Assembly (NCBI GenBank): GCA_947646735.1
Contig: CANTFK010000994.1
Location: 124,001-188,000 of the forward strand
Direction of reading: 5' to 3'
From: Peronospora farinosa
Taxonomy: Eukaryota; Oomycota; Peronosporomycetes; Peronosporales; Peronosporaceae
Length of the DNA: 64,000 bases
Position 1 is the stretch's first letter; each line of letters begins with the position of its first letter. The notes below the pieces were generated by a model, which was not told where the DNA came from, ran no database searches, and saw only the letters and a list, made by a program, of their open reading frames with translations. Positions 10,861 through 21,318 of the stretch are shown here, in pieces. The translations under genes were made by a program, and so were the position numbers.

Positions 10861-12995
10861 CTAACGCTTCCATGTCGTCATGCAGCCGTCCTGTGGGCAT
10901 AGACTTGGCAGTCGCACCAGTTTCTTGCCCAGCGAGTTGCCCTTCTTGACCAGCACAGTGAACACGCCCGCACAAATGAGCAATGTCAGCAGTACGGAAC
11001 GGAACATTCGCTCAAAGATAAAGCTCTGACCGCTGGTGCGATGCGTCTCCACGAGGAAGAAGACGAGCACAAGCCCCATGACCTTAGCCAGCGCTGACTC
11101 AAGACTTTCACCCTGCGTACTGAACGGCGACATCCTGCTGCGCGAAGTTGAGTAGCGTCCTAGCAATAGATCCAGCACGTCCTGCCGGTATCCGTCCCTA
11201 AAATTGTTGATGATGTAGCGCAGGCACGAGTTGTAACCATCCATAAGAGCGCCCTTCTTGGTACGCTTTCCGGTGCGCGTAAAGTCCGTCTTGAGTGCAC
11301 CGGTACCGGCGTAGAAAAGGCTAATCGCGTCGGCATTGTTGCCCCACACGCGCTTGAACGTGCACTCGAGCTCCTCGAACGGCGAGCTGAGCACGTTTCC
11401 TTGCAGCGCTTCAGTTTCATTTAGCTGAAGCATTAAACTTCGCCGTCCGAACAGCGACTGACAAATAGCATCGGCAATTAGCGATAGTAGCAAGGGACAC
11501 GCATAATACTCAATTGTTCTCACCTGAACGACGTTAGTACGGTCGAGGTTGTCCATGCAATTGGTGCGCACTACACCGGACTGATTGCTCACGACAACGC
11601 CATCTGCACCCTTGCAAAAGTATCTGAAACAAAGCACAATTAATCGCAAAGTTATGTATAGTTCAGCCGAGATACCTGTGCCACGTGCGAGGCTTTGCCT
11701 ACCCGTGGTCCAGAAAATCGTCATCGACCTGCTTGATCAACTTTTCGAGGTTTTCCCACTTCATGTTGCGACACTCATGGTGAAAATCAAACCACACGAG
11801 GCGCACGGCAGCAAGAATGTGCGAGTCTTTGGTAGCGGCGTCGGCAATGGTCTTGGCCATGGCCTCGCCAAGCTTGAGCTGTTCCTTCTTCTTGTCGATG
11901 AGATTCACGAGCAGCACACGACCATAAAGCGACATGAGCTCATAGGCATGCTTCTGGAAGGCGGCCACGTCTCGTTTCATGTCGCCACCCTGGTAAACCT
12001 TGGGTGCGTACTTCATCGTAGCAGGTGAGCTCCAGAAAACCGGGATGGAGCCCCGTATCTGCACGAACGACGTCTGTCGACCGTCATCAAATAGACAGAT
12101 CTGCTCCGTCTCGACAAAGTTGGCCACATTTCCATCATCATCGACACCACGCATCGTAAAGCGCATTCCCTGCCGTTTACACGACCGCCTGGAAATATAC
12201 AGTATACGAAAGGACTTGTCTTTCAGCTTGAGTTGCTCCGTTAACTCAACATGTGCCTGCATCATCGGAGTCACCCACTCAAAGAGCTTACGCTCTACAA
12301 TAACAGGAATACAAAATAAACTATCAGCTACGTCATCATCATCACAGTGACTTTAGCCAAACAACGTTACCAATGAACGCTGAGCATAACGATTTGTTCC
12401 AGAAAAAGCGGTCGTCTGCACGCTCTGCAATACTACCGACTTTGCCGTCAAATGCAGCAATACCTGCACAAAAAGCAGCGACAATACCAAGCCGTCAAGT
12501 CAGTCTCCTGTCGTGTATCAAATATCAGCAAATGTTCGTACGCTGTAGCGTGTGTGAAAGATCGAAATCCTTGGAAAAGTGCAGCTTCTGGGCTTCAATA
12601 TCCGTCGTAATCATGTCAATATACGTGCGTTCGTCCTGCTCCTGCTGTGGCGTAAGCGTGGGCAAATTCTGCGTCGGAATGAGCAACAACTCGAGCTTCT
12701 GAACTAGACGAATCTCCGCATCGTCGACACCTTTGACCACGAGTTTAGACTGCGTCACTACAGCAAGATACGGACCACGTAGCAGCCAAAAGATGCCATA
12801 GATGGCGTCAAAAGCCATGCGACGGCCATGTACATGCTGATTATCCTTTAGATGCTTGATAGTCAGTCTAAGTGACGTGTCAGTGGATGACGAACGAGGA
12901 ATCTGTAGACTTAGAGGATGTACGGGATGTAGAATGACGAGGAAATCATCCTGTACTACGAGCTCAAAGAGCTTCTTCTTGTCGACCGACGGCAT
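10861..12995 (-). CDS. SAC1: SAC1-type phosphoinositide phosphatase
   Basis: Five exons on the minus strand are proposed: 12995-12542, 12463-12371, 12294-11703, 11623-11524 and 11457-10861. All have GT..AG borders and consistent phases, giving 611 aa. The SAC domain contains the diagnostic catalytic loop RTNCMDNLDRTN (CX5R-T, Cys about 402). Upstream family blocks include DLSHTLQR, DDRFFWNKSL, VQIRGSIPVFW and YFCKGADGVVVSNQSGVVRTN. The C-terminus has two hydrophobic helices (near 520-540 and 562-582), as in ER/Golgi-anchored Sac1. It dephosphorylates PI4P and other phosphoinositides on the cytosolic face of ER/Golgi membranes. The exon model rests on the frame and the family alignment and is coherent end to end. 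Confidence 0.93.
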
Positions 12996-13197
12996 CGATA
13001 CGATATGGAGTCGGATTATATATGAAGCCGGATTATACTGTATACGGAGCCGGATAAACCCAACGACGAGACGAATATAACAATGTACTGTTTCGTGTTA
13101 ATTGTCCGAAATGCGGATAAAATGGTAGTATCAAATTGGTACGTTTTTTATTATCTTTTTACCCTTTTTCAGACCAAATGTCACGAAAAGCACAATA

Positions 13198-14349
13198 TCA
13201 CGCTGGAAATGTGGACGGAGACGATAATCGAAAATTGTGCGTACAACTGTCGCGAAAGTCGCAATCGTGTCGACCTCTAGTCTCTAGGGCTTTAAACCCC
13301 CCAGCTCCAGTGATATTCAATGTCATTTGACTCTTTTCAAGTTCTTCTAGAATTGCCTCGCCCTCAATCTGTTGATGACGCATCCAAGCAGCAGCAGCTT
13401 CGTCTCGTGTTTGCAGTCCTGGAACAATCACAAAATCAAAGAGCATGCTGCCTACGACACCACCAATCATTGGACCAATGAAATAGACCCAGCACGAGTT
13501 GCTTTGTTCTCCTGGAAAGGCAATTGATCCCCATCCTGCCATGGCAGCAATCACTCGAGGTCCAAAGTCTCGTGCTGGATTAAGACACGCCTGTGTGAAC
13601 GGTGTCATCACCATTGTAAGTGCAGCCAATGCTGCACCGACGTAAAGTGGAGCCAATGGCGTTGCTGGCATCCGTGGCGGAGGTTCTTCATTGTTTCCTT
13701 GCGCTCCAGCGGTTAAACTGGTGAAGGCAGCGACGCCAGTAGACTGCAAGGGATGACGAACAACACGCTGGACAAGTACGAATACGAGTGTGGCCAGAGC
13801 CTCGAGAAATAGAGCACTTGGGACAGAGATATCGTCCTTTTTCCAGATTGCCAAGTTTCCTTCTTCAGTAGCGTACACAAGCAGAGGATGCGGGAACGAG
13901 GCTCCAAAAGCGACAGCTGAGAGGGACGAATTTGCGGCACCTCGGACAAGATGTAAACGATTCTCGAAGCGCGCGATTGCTGATCCAAACATTAGATAAA
14001 CTGCAAGTCCAGCAAACGTAGCACCTAGCACTTGAAACAGCATATACGCAGGAACTTTGTGTTTTGGGAAACCACTGGAGCTGTGAGGCGAGATCGCAAT
14101 TGCTAGCGTGACAGCGGGGTTCAAATGAGCTCCGGATCCAGGGGACGCAATAAACGTTGCGAGCATGGCGGCAAAACCCCAGCCGAAAGCAACGTGTTCA
14201 ATGGCCAAATTCATAAAGCCAGGGGATGTAAACGCCGAGGTGGCGATACTTGCAGTGCCTAAGAAGACGAGCACAAACGTCCCAACGAATTCCGACCCGC
14301 ACTCGAATGCCAACGGCCTGAGCGACGCGAGAAGGTTGTTGCTGTCCAT
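13198..14349 (-). CDS. Aquaglyceroporin (MIP family channel)
   Basis: 383 aa, intronless. Six transmembrane segments plus the two half-helix NPA motifs: GAHLNPAVTLAIAI (about residue 77) and ACLNPARDFGPR (about residue 259). The Asp after the second NPA-R is characteristic of glycerol-conducting GlpF-type members rather than strict water channels. An insertion of about 90 residues between helices 3 and 5 (ENRLHLVRGAANSS through the ISVPSALF segment, and the GAQGNNEEPPPRMP loop) makes it longer than bacterial GlpF. The C-terminal approximately 60 residues are polar and cytoplasmic. Predicted role: passive transport of glycerol, water or small solutes across the plasma membrane. Confidence 0.93.
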   Translation of the reverse strand: MDSNNLLASLRPLAFECGSEFVGTFVLVFLGTASIATSAFTSPGFMNLAIEHVAFGWGFAAMLATFIASPGSGAHLNPAVTLAIAISPHSSSGFPKHKVPAYMLFQVLGATFAGLAVYLMFGSAIARFENRLHLVRGAANSSLSAVAFGASFPHPLLVYATEEGNLAIWKKDDISVPSALFLEALATLVFVLVQRVVRHPLQSTGVAAFTSLTAGAQGNNEEPPPRMPATPLAPLYVGAALAALTMVMTPFTQACLNPARDFGPRVIAAMAGWGSIAFPGEQSNSCWVYFIGPMIGGVVGSMLFDFVIVPGLQTRDEAAAAWMRHQQIEGEAILEELEKSQMTLNITGAGGFKALETRGRHDCDFRDSCTHNFRLSSPSTFPA

Positions 14350-14714
14350 GAAATTGGCGCTCTCTTCGATTGCTTGGAAGTGGACGTGAGCGCTGTGGAG
14401 ATGATCAATGACAGTTGAAACCTGCTACCAAAGCGCCTTCATAGCGACGCTATAGCAGTTTCTCGAGCGTGGTAACCGTCACCAGTATAAAGTTATGTCA
14501 ACTGCCAGTGTACTATAGCTCACGCTGCAAAGCAGGACAGGCGCCATGCGGGTCATCCGGGTAAGATCTACAAACTTTAAGGTAGTATATGACTTGCTCG
14601 GGACAAGTGGAGATAAAGTAGTGGCGTGATGGTGATCAGTGTGCGTGCTGTTACAAGAAGCGGTCGACTGTTTAACGATGCTATAGTCCAGACAAATGCG
14701 TCCAAGAATTCAGC
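14350..14714. other. Intergenic region
   Basis: 365 bp between the start of the aquaporin gene and the end of the flavin-reductase-like gene, both on the minus strand. It presumably carries the aquaporin promoter. No RNA gene or repeat is seen. Confidence 0.5.
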
Positions 14715-15404
14715 TTACACATCTCTCGATCCTTTTTGTGTCGGCACAGAGTCTGCGGGCACCACGTAGCCAAATACTTTGCTCCCAAGGAACGTCAGGT
14801 ATGGCTCTACATCCGTGCCATCTTGCGGGATGAAGTTATATCCGTTCCAGTAAGCTCGTCGAGTCCACCCAGCAAGCTGTGAACACCGAAGCAGTAGATG
14901 CCCCTCGTCTTCCATCACGCTATCCACTCGACACAGCAAGTGAGCAACGCAGTCACGCAGCGCAATACTCTGGCGAGTTGCATGGATGATTTCCTGTCGC
15001 GCTATCTCTTGCTTGGACAATTTCTGCTTTTTCGTCGGCACTTTATCTTCGTTGGATAAATCCTCAAGCTTTCCACCTCCTGGAGCGCACACGGCAACAT
15101 TAAATGCATCAAATTTATCCACGTCAGCTCCACTGCAGCCTCCAATAGCCAAGACTAATTCTTCCATCCCTCGGACGGGAACATTCAATACAAAGATGAC
15201 GCCTGCTTGGTTCATGAACTTGGCCGTGTGTCGTGTGGCGTTCATAGAGCAGATGAATGTTCCTTTATTGTTGATAGCCGTAATCCACGAGATAGTCATG
15301 AGGTTGCACGAAGTGCCATCACTGCTACGTACGGACAACAGACACACTGGATTCGGATACAGCAGCCTCGAGAGCATGCCTTTATTCACTACCAACCAAT
15401 CCAT
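14715..15404 (-). CDS. Flavin-reductase-like FMN-binding split-barrel protein
   Basis: 229 aa from the ATG at 15404 (MDWLVVNKGMLSRLLYPNPVCLLSV). The open frame extends upstream to a GTG, but no earlier ATG is in frame. The N-terminal half matches the flavin reductase-like domain: PVCLLSVRSSDGTSCNLMTISWITAINNKGTFICSM, with the NLMTISW segment that normally contacts FMN, and later ATRHTAKFMNQAGVIFVLNVP. A Lys-rich insertion (KVPTKKQKLSKQE) interrupts the fold before the C-terminal strands. Probable role: an NAD(P)H:flavin oxidoreductase or FMN-binding protein. The specific substrate is not predictable. It is divergent from the J-domain gene, 217 bp away. Confidence 0.78.
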   Translation of the reverse strand: MDWLVVNKGMLSRLLYPNPVCLLSVRSSDGTSCNLMTISWITAINNKGTFICSMNATRHTAKFMNQAGVIFVLNVPVRGMEELVLAIGGCSGADVDKFDAFNVAVCAPGGGKLEDLSNEDKVPTKKQKLSKQEIARQEIIHATRQSIALRDCVAHLLCRVDSVMEDEGHLLLRCSQLAGWTRRAYWNGYNFIPQDGTDVEPYLTFLGSKVFGYVVPADSVPTQKGSRDV

Positions 15405-15621
15405 TGAAGATGTACTTGGGTTCACTATGTCGTAAGGTCAATGTGATAAAAACAGTCCAGCATAAAGTTTTAATATCGCTGATTGGCTGCTTAAGTGTAG
15501 GTAAAACACATAGCCGGGTCAAAAATACTAGTCCAACGTATCGTACTTAAATGAGTATACGTATATACCAAATGTAAGACCCCCTCATTAAGCTAAAGTT
15601 CGTATATAAATTAACTAAGTC

Positions 15622-17221
15622 ATGGTAGCTGGAGACAAGAAAAAGGTGATGAGCATGGTCTATTACGACCTGATGGACATTAAATCGGATGCTACACCTG
15701 AAGAAATAAAAAAGGCCTATCGTCGGAAAGCACTTCAGCTACATCCAGACAAACGTGGCAACACTCCCGAGTCCCAGGAAGAATTTACACGCATGAAACA
15801 GGCGTACGACGTCCTGTCGGACCCGCAGAAGCGCGAAGTCTATGACCGGTACGATGACATTATTTTTGTGGTTCTTGTATGTACCCATTTTGATTGTTTT
15901 GTTATGGTAAAATGTGGAATAGAGTCGGTGAAGATGGGATCAAACTTATGGAAGATTATGGCAACATGAGTCCGGAACAAATGTCCGTCTTACTCTTTCG
16001 TTCTATGGGCGCGCTTGGCGCCAGGGGCAAATGTTTCCTCATTTTCTTGGTGTTGCTACTCTTTGCTTTCTTCCTGCTCATTCCAAGTACGAGGCGAATC
16101 GCTGTATAAATTGTGGTCTTACTTTTGTCGTACTAATTTGTTACATGTGTTAATGAAACTTTTAGTTTTCTGGTGTCTAAGAGCGGACTCGACGATCTCT
16201 TGGAATTGGGCGGTGGTCTGTATCCCACTATGGATCGTGGATGGTATTTATTACTGCTGCTTGGGCTGCGTGTACGCATCCCCGAACGCCGCAGCGGATC
16301 AAGAAGAAAAGACACACGAGAAACCAGTGCTCTACAAGCTCTATGCGTTCCTCAAGGCGCTGCTGCTATTGGTGCTGCAGGTTTTTCTGGCCTTGAAACT
16401 CAACGGAGATATTAGGTGGACTCTGATTGAGGTGCTGATTCCGTACTTTATTTACGAAGGTCTGAATCTGCTGGAAGGACTTGCTGGGGGAGTGTTGGGA
16501 TACAACATGCTCACAAAGAACAGCGAAGGAGCTGGTGTCACACACACCGAGGACATAAAGAAACAGCGAACTGGTCTGGTTGTCGCTGTGACTAGAAAAT
16601 TGGTTTTGAACGTCGCTCGGATCGCTCAGGCAGTGCTATTGGGACTCAAGGTGGACGGAAATCTAGGTGACGCCAGTTGGTGGCTTGTTTTCATCCCCGT
16701 GTGGCTCTACGTCGCATTCTTTGTCTCGTTCCCCGTTCGGAAGTATTTCCGTGCCAAGGCGAAGGCAAACAAGCCTGAGTCTTCTTCGTCGAAAGAGCAG
16801 CACACACATGACGCCTACACGCGCGAGTCAGTAATCGATGACGAGGCTGTGTCCAAATTTCCGCTGTGTGATGCACTCTGTACGATCGTCGTCATTTGCG
16901 CGCTCATGTCTCCATTTTTTATTCTATCGGCAAGACTGCAAGACGGCTCGTTTTCCAGTATCTACGTGTTGTTGCCTTGGCTTATTGTGGTATGTGATTT
17001 GATGGACTGCTCGCTGGTCGTAGTCACTTCGCTAACTGATTTTGCTGCAGGTCGGACTCGTGTTTTGCTTTATTTGCTGTGCGATTTCTTGCGTCGGCTT
17101 CCGCGACCCTGAGGATGGTGGAGCACCCGAGCAAGCTTCAGCGGAAAGCGTCAGAAACGCACCAACGGGTGAGGAAGGTGCGACTGCACGTGCAGATTAC
17201 GTATCTGTCGATATGGATTGA
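15622..17221 (+). CDS. J-domain (DnaJ) fused to a TMEM185-family membrane domain
   Basis: Four exons are proposed: 15622-15848, 15923-16086, 16166-16989 and 17051-17221, giving 461 aa. Each intron has GT..AG borders and keeps frame; the last has a CTAAC branch site and a TGCTGCAG acceptor. Residues 10-75 form a J-domain with the HPD tripeptide at about 41-43 and QAYDVLSDPQKREVYDR. Splicing then gives VGEDGIKLMEDYG, a hydrophobic helix (CFLIFLVLLLFAFFLLIPIFW) and the full TMEM185 family domain (IPLWIVDGIYY, LIPYFIYEGLNLLEG, DASWWLVFIPVWLY). The tail is soluble and acidic. Inferred role: an ER or endomembrane J-protein that recruits Hsp70 to its membrane domain. The J-domain and the membrane domain are each certain. 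The fusion depends on the inferred introns 1 and 2. Confidence 0.82.
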
Positions 17222-18101
17222 GTTGCAAAGCACGGGCTTGCCGCGGAGTAGCCGGGGGCAGGCTCGAGGGTCATGTTTGCATCCTTCAGCTAGTTCGTTT
17301 ACGATCTCTATCTTTATTAATGGATCAATTTTGTTTTGTTCTTGCTGCTGTCGTTGTTGCACTCCACAGTTGTTTGACTACCCAGTGGACGCAAGCAGAA
17401 TTGGAGGCGACCAGGGCAATTGTACGATGATTCCGGGGATTGAAGATGCTTTGTCTGCGTCTTCACTTATCGATTTGCTAATGCAATCGAATACATATCA
17501 TGTAGCTTCAACTAGTAATAGTTAAAGCTTGAACCTACCAGATTAAGAGCAAGAACTTATTGGCGGGGACTCTTATGCAACGTTGTCTTCAACTGTGATT
17601 TAGGAACACCTTTTTTTGCTGATGGCGTCAATATCTGTAAGTTGCGCACGGTACTTTGAGCGAGCTCACCGTCGTGTGGACTTGCTCGGACGAAGTGCTG
17701 AAGGCGTTTCTGATGGATAAAAGGCATGTTAAGATGCTTATCCCGTCAGAGGTGTCCCATCGAAAGCACTTTCAATATTCTATCAGCTAGGATATTGAAC
17801 TGGCTAAGGCTGCAGCTCACAGACACGTGACTCATGGGATTTTTCTGACGTAGTTCCTTGTGTGCCGGTCTACTCGTGGTCTAGACTATCGGCGACAGTC
17901 ATTACAGGAACAGCTTCGACCCATTTTTGGTTGTACCGATCTGAACGACTTGTGTCGGCTAGATGACATCCCAAGTGTGCACTTCATGCACACAACTTGC
18001 TTCTCTAGTCGATAGCTAACGTCCAAGCCTTGCGTGAGGCAAATTCATACAATTTGTACAACACCGCTTGCACCGTACGAGTTGACGGCTATTCCTCCTT
18101 C
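17222..18101. other. Intergenic region, no gene seen
   Basis: 880 bp between two convergent genes. Frames are short and unconvincing on both strands. The stretch 17640-18010 has a more even base composition and might be a decayed gene, but I could not identify any protein family in it. Confidence 0.5.
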
Positions 18102-19586
18102 TCATCTTTCAAGAGACTCATATTCCACAGACTTTACCGCCAGCTCTCCATAAACTCGCTCGAGCATCTCAAGCACACTTGGTAAGATTGCATCTAATTG
18201 ATACGGAGGCAAGAACTCGTCGCCCGTGGACTTGGCGATTGTTACAATTGCTGGGGGATTGTCTTCATCCAGTGTATGCGTCAAAAGAAATTGCTCCAGT
18301 TGGCTTACCATACGCTCAAAATCGTCTTGGGAGCTTTCGTGATGAGGTAGATCAAGAAAAGGCCCCGCTGCCCAAATCTCGCGTCGTGCAGCCTTGTCAT
18401 CTCGATGGTCTTCCAGCACTTGGGTAAACTCGTCAAGGAGCTTTTCCGCATCGACATTGTCTTCATACAACGATATGATTTTACTTCGAACCTGAGCCCA
18501 TGTTGACCTGCGAGTAATGGTATCCTCCATCGCATCAGCCGCTTTAAGTCGTTTCACAAGCTCGCAAAATGTCTTTCTCTCTGAATTGCGGTGCGTAGCT
18601 GCTATCACCTCGAGAGGTTCTCGCTTGTAGCGAACACAGGAGAAAAATCGCGTCACAGTCTTCACACCTACTTCCCCAATAAGCGCTTCCAAGTCTGCAC
18701 ACGATAGGTCAGAACAAGCAGCTAGAAAAGTGCAAATGCTACAACACCTTTGCGGAACGGATTCCAAGTAGAGAAATAGTCGAGATCAATGTCGAGAATG
18801 TAGCTCTTCGAACATTGTCGAGCATTGGCAACCGCTTCAATCGCTACTGCAGTCGCAAAATCTGACGAATTGATCTCCGTCACGAACAGATCCCAATACC
18901 TGCAACAAAGTAAGCGTTCACATATATACATACATACGAACCACTTTATCACACACACTTACCGACGAGAGGATACATCCAAGTCCTTCACCGGACAAAA
19001 GAGTTCGTCCTCTACAAAATATGGCAATTCACTTGTCACTCCCATTGTACCTACAGCAAGAGCCAGTCAATCGTTCATCATCATCATCATCTCTCTCCCT
19101 CCTCGTCCTGATGGCACCACACCGTTTATCTTGCGTTTTCCAATCACCACTTGTTTAAATGAACCTATTGGTATCTACAAGTAATTAGGAGACACCATTC
19201 CATAAAAATAGAGAAAAAAGTCTATTTTTTACCTGCATCGACCACGAAGGTTTCAACCACGTAATTTGCGTCACATGACCTGCATACACTAAGGGTAATA
19301 AAAACTCTGCAATTCCAGCTACTGAGTCATCCAGTATATTATAAAGCGTCTCTGGATCAAAAATTGTATCGGTTTCGATTGCAGGGGGGAAGGATAAGTC
19401 GGGATGGGCATCCACATGCACCACGTGAATATTAGAGAAAGACAAGCGACGTTGACGAATGGCCTACTCAATAATAACATTAGAAGTTAAAAATTGTCAT
19501 CTCACTGCTGTAATTATTGAACGCACCAGGTGAATATCTGGTAAACAATGGTGGTGATCGTCTACGATCACTGTAATTATCGCCAT
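18102..19586 (-). CDS. UPF0489 family protein (C5orf22-like)
   Basis: Six exons on the minus strand are proposed: 19586-19527, 19463-19233, 19174-19123, 19050-18963, 18899-18748 and 18694-18102, giving 391 aa. The family blocks appear in order: VIVDDHHHCLPDIHL, IHVVHVDAHPDLSFP, VYAGHVTQITWLKPSW, SYILDIDLDYFSTWNPF, FLDLPHHES and a C-terminal AIVTIAKSTGDEFLPPYQLD. The conserved DDHH, DAHPD and DIDLD clusters resemble the metal-binding sites of the arginase/deacetylase fold, so a hydrolase is possible but unproven. The intron before exon 6 is 53 nt (CTGAC branch, TGTGCAG acceptor). A 26-nt alternative ending at CTAG was rejected as too short. Confidence 0.88.
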
Positions 19587-19752
19587 AAATTACGGTTAAA
19601 TTTAAAATGAGGTTCAATTCATTTTATTTCATTAGGTTTTTATTTTTTTCGATTTTTTCTATAAAAAATCATGTAATTTTACGAACAAAAAGTGAGAATG
19701 AATTTTCGCGCCTTGCAGTATACAAATTTCAAGTGGGTGGTCTGACTCAGTC

Positions 19753-20867
19753 ATGAGACAGCGTGAAGTAGACGACGCCATGATGCCGGACGAACACGAA
19801 CAGCACGAGCAGCAGCAGCACGAGCACAAACTCGAAATAATGGACGATCTACGACAAGATGGAGATGATGACGATGATGATGGTATCGGTGGCAAGCGAC
19901 GGCTCTTTCGATTTAAACCTGCCTTTGATGTGGTCCTTGTGCGTGAAGTCATTCGGTGCTTCCCGTGGTCTGCAGGCTATGGACGCACACGTTCTGCGTG
20001 GATGAGTGTAGCTACACGTGTACAGACAACACTAGAGACTTTGAAAGGTGTGGTGTTTACACGAGGGAGTGCACTGGATCACGCGATCGTTAAACGACGT
20101 GTAGACATGTTGCTGGAAGCTTATCGGAAGAACGAAATGTCGGGATTGCGTGGCTCTGGCTCACCCGAGGAGTTTGACATGCGCAACAAGCTGCTGGCCA
20201 TCTTGGCAAGAGTGGTAGGACGCTGCAAATTCGTGGACATTTGGCCTCAATTGACCGAGTTACGACCGTGTTTGTGCAGGTGGATGAGCAGACACTGAAT
20301 AAAGGAGCGATGCGTGAAAAGCGCGTGCAGTCGGCGTTGCAGGTCGCACAACGCAATCTAGCAGAGTTGGAAGGCACCGTAGGCATGGTGATGCCTGCAT
20401 CAGCAGACCTATCGCCGCCTCCTGCGGTTGCGACGCAGCCGTTGATGCCCATTGCCCCCGTACCAGCGACGTCTTTAGCTGTTGTCTCTCATGGCAATTC
20501 CAGTCCAGTACTGCCGAGTCTCAGTGCGCAACAAAATGTGCAGCAGAATGGCAGCAACAAACGTGCACTGCGAACGGGGGCTGTGTCTGTTGCTTCTCCG
20601 ATGCAGGAGGTGAAGAGACCACGAGTGGAAAATACAGCGGTATCAATGGAAACGACACTGGACATGGAAGAACGGAAGCTGCGTCTTGAGGAAAGACGTG
20701 TGGAACTGGAGGAGGAGAGACTAGCCTTTGAGAAACAGAAGTCGGAACAGGACGAAAAGGAGCGCCAGGCGCTGCTGGATGTGCTGCGCGCACAGGGCTC
20801 CCTCGTGACAGAGCTGCTGACGCACTTGCGGAGCTCCAAGATATCCCCGAACACACAGGGCTTGTAA
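19753..20867 (+). CDS. Myb/SANT-like domain protein with C-terminal coiled coil
   Basis: Two exons are proposed, 19753-20214 and 20280-20867 (65-nt intron, GTAGGA..TGTGCAG, phase 0), giving 349 aa. The N-terminus has Gln/His- and Asp-rich low-complexity tracts. Residues about 55-155 form a helical domain with FDVVLVREVIRCFPW, a conserved W (AWMSVATRVQ), and LLEAYRKNEMSGLRGSGSPEE. These resemble the Myb/SANT-like DNA-binding proteins common in oomycetes and fungi. A Pro/Ala/Ser linker contains a basic NLS-like KRPRVE. Residues about 285-335 are a strong coiled coil (ERKLRLEERRVELEEERLAFE). Probable nuclear DNA-binding or chromatin protein. The family assignment is moderately confident. Confidence 0.72.
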
Positions 20868-21318
20868 CCTTGTCGCCAACTAGATCTAACGGGTAGATCC
20901 CTATCGAATTAGGTGAGATAGAGCTGCACACCGACCGCTACGAGCCCTAAGTGTCCAAAGCCATTTAGCATTTGAAAAGTATCCATACTGTTGAAGTCCA
21001 ATGGCTACACTAGTTTGTCTAAGTCGAATTATTACTGGCTAATTACTGGGTTATCAATAAACCTATAATGAAATAACGCGTAGTATTCGCTAATCGGATT
21101 CTCTCCTATGCCTACTTATGTAATAATATGTTTTTCCTATCACTACTCAAGGCAATTTCTACTTCGTACTTAGTACATCCATTTCGGAGCACAATAATCG
21201 GTATACGTATACCTGAATATAATGTGGTACGTACACACCACTTTCCATTTGATGCGCACCAGTAATTTCTGTGCAAAACCCACCATCACTCTGCAATTCC
21301 GCACTCTCGGAGACGTCT
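20868..21318. other. Intergenic/promoter region upstream of RPC2
   Basis: 451 bp containing the LTR relic described separately and, at 21244-21251, TCCATTTG, a near-match to the oomycete initiator about 75 bp before the RPC2 ATG. Confidence 0.5.
20985..21155. mobile_element. Degenerate solo-LTR fragment related to element A
   Basis: The stretch resembles the right two-thirds of the element A LTR (32480-32620). Shared landmarks in the same order are TGGCTAATTA(C/T)TGGGT, AATGAAATAACGCG beside AATAAAATGACGCG, GCTAATCGGAT, ATGCCTACTTATGTAAT and a final CTATCACTACT. Similarity is roughly 75-80% by eye, so this is an old copy. No internal retrotransposon sequence adjoins it. Confidence 0.7.
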
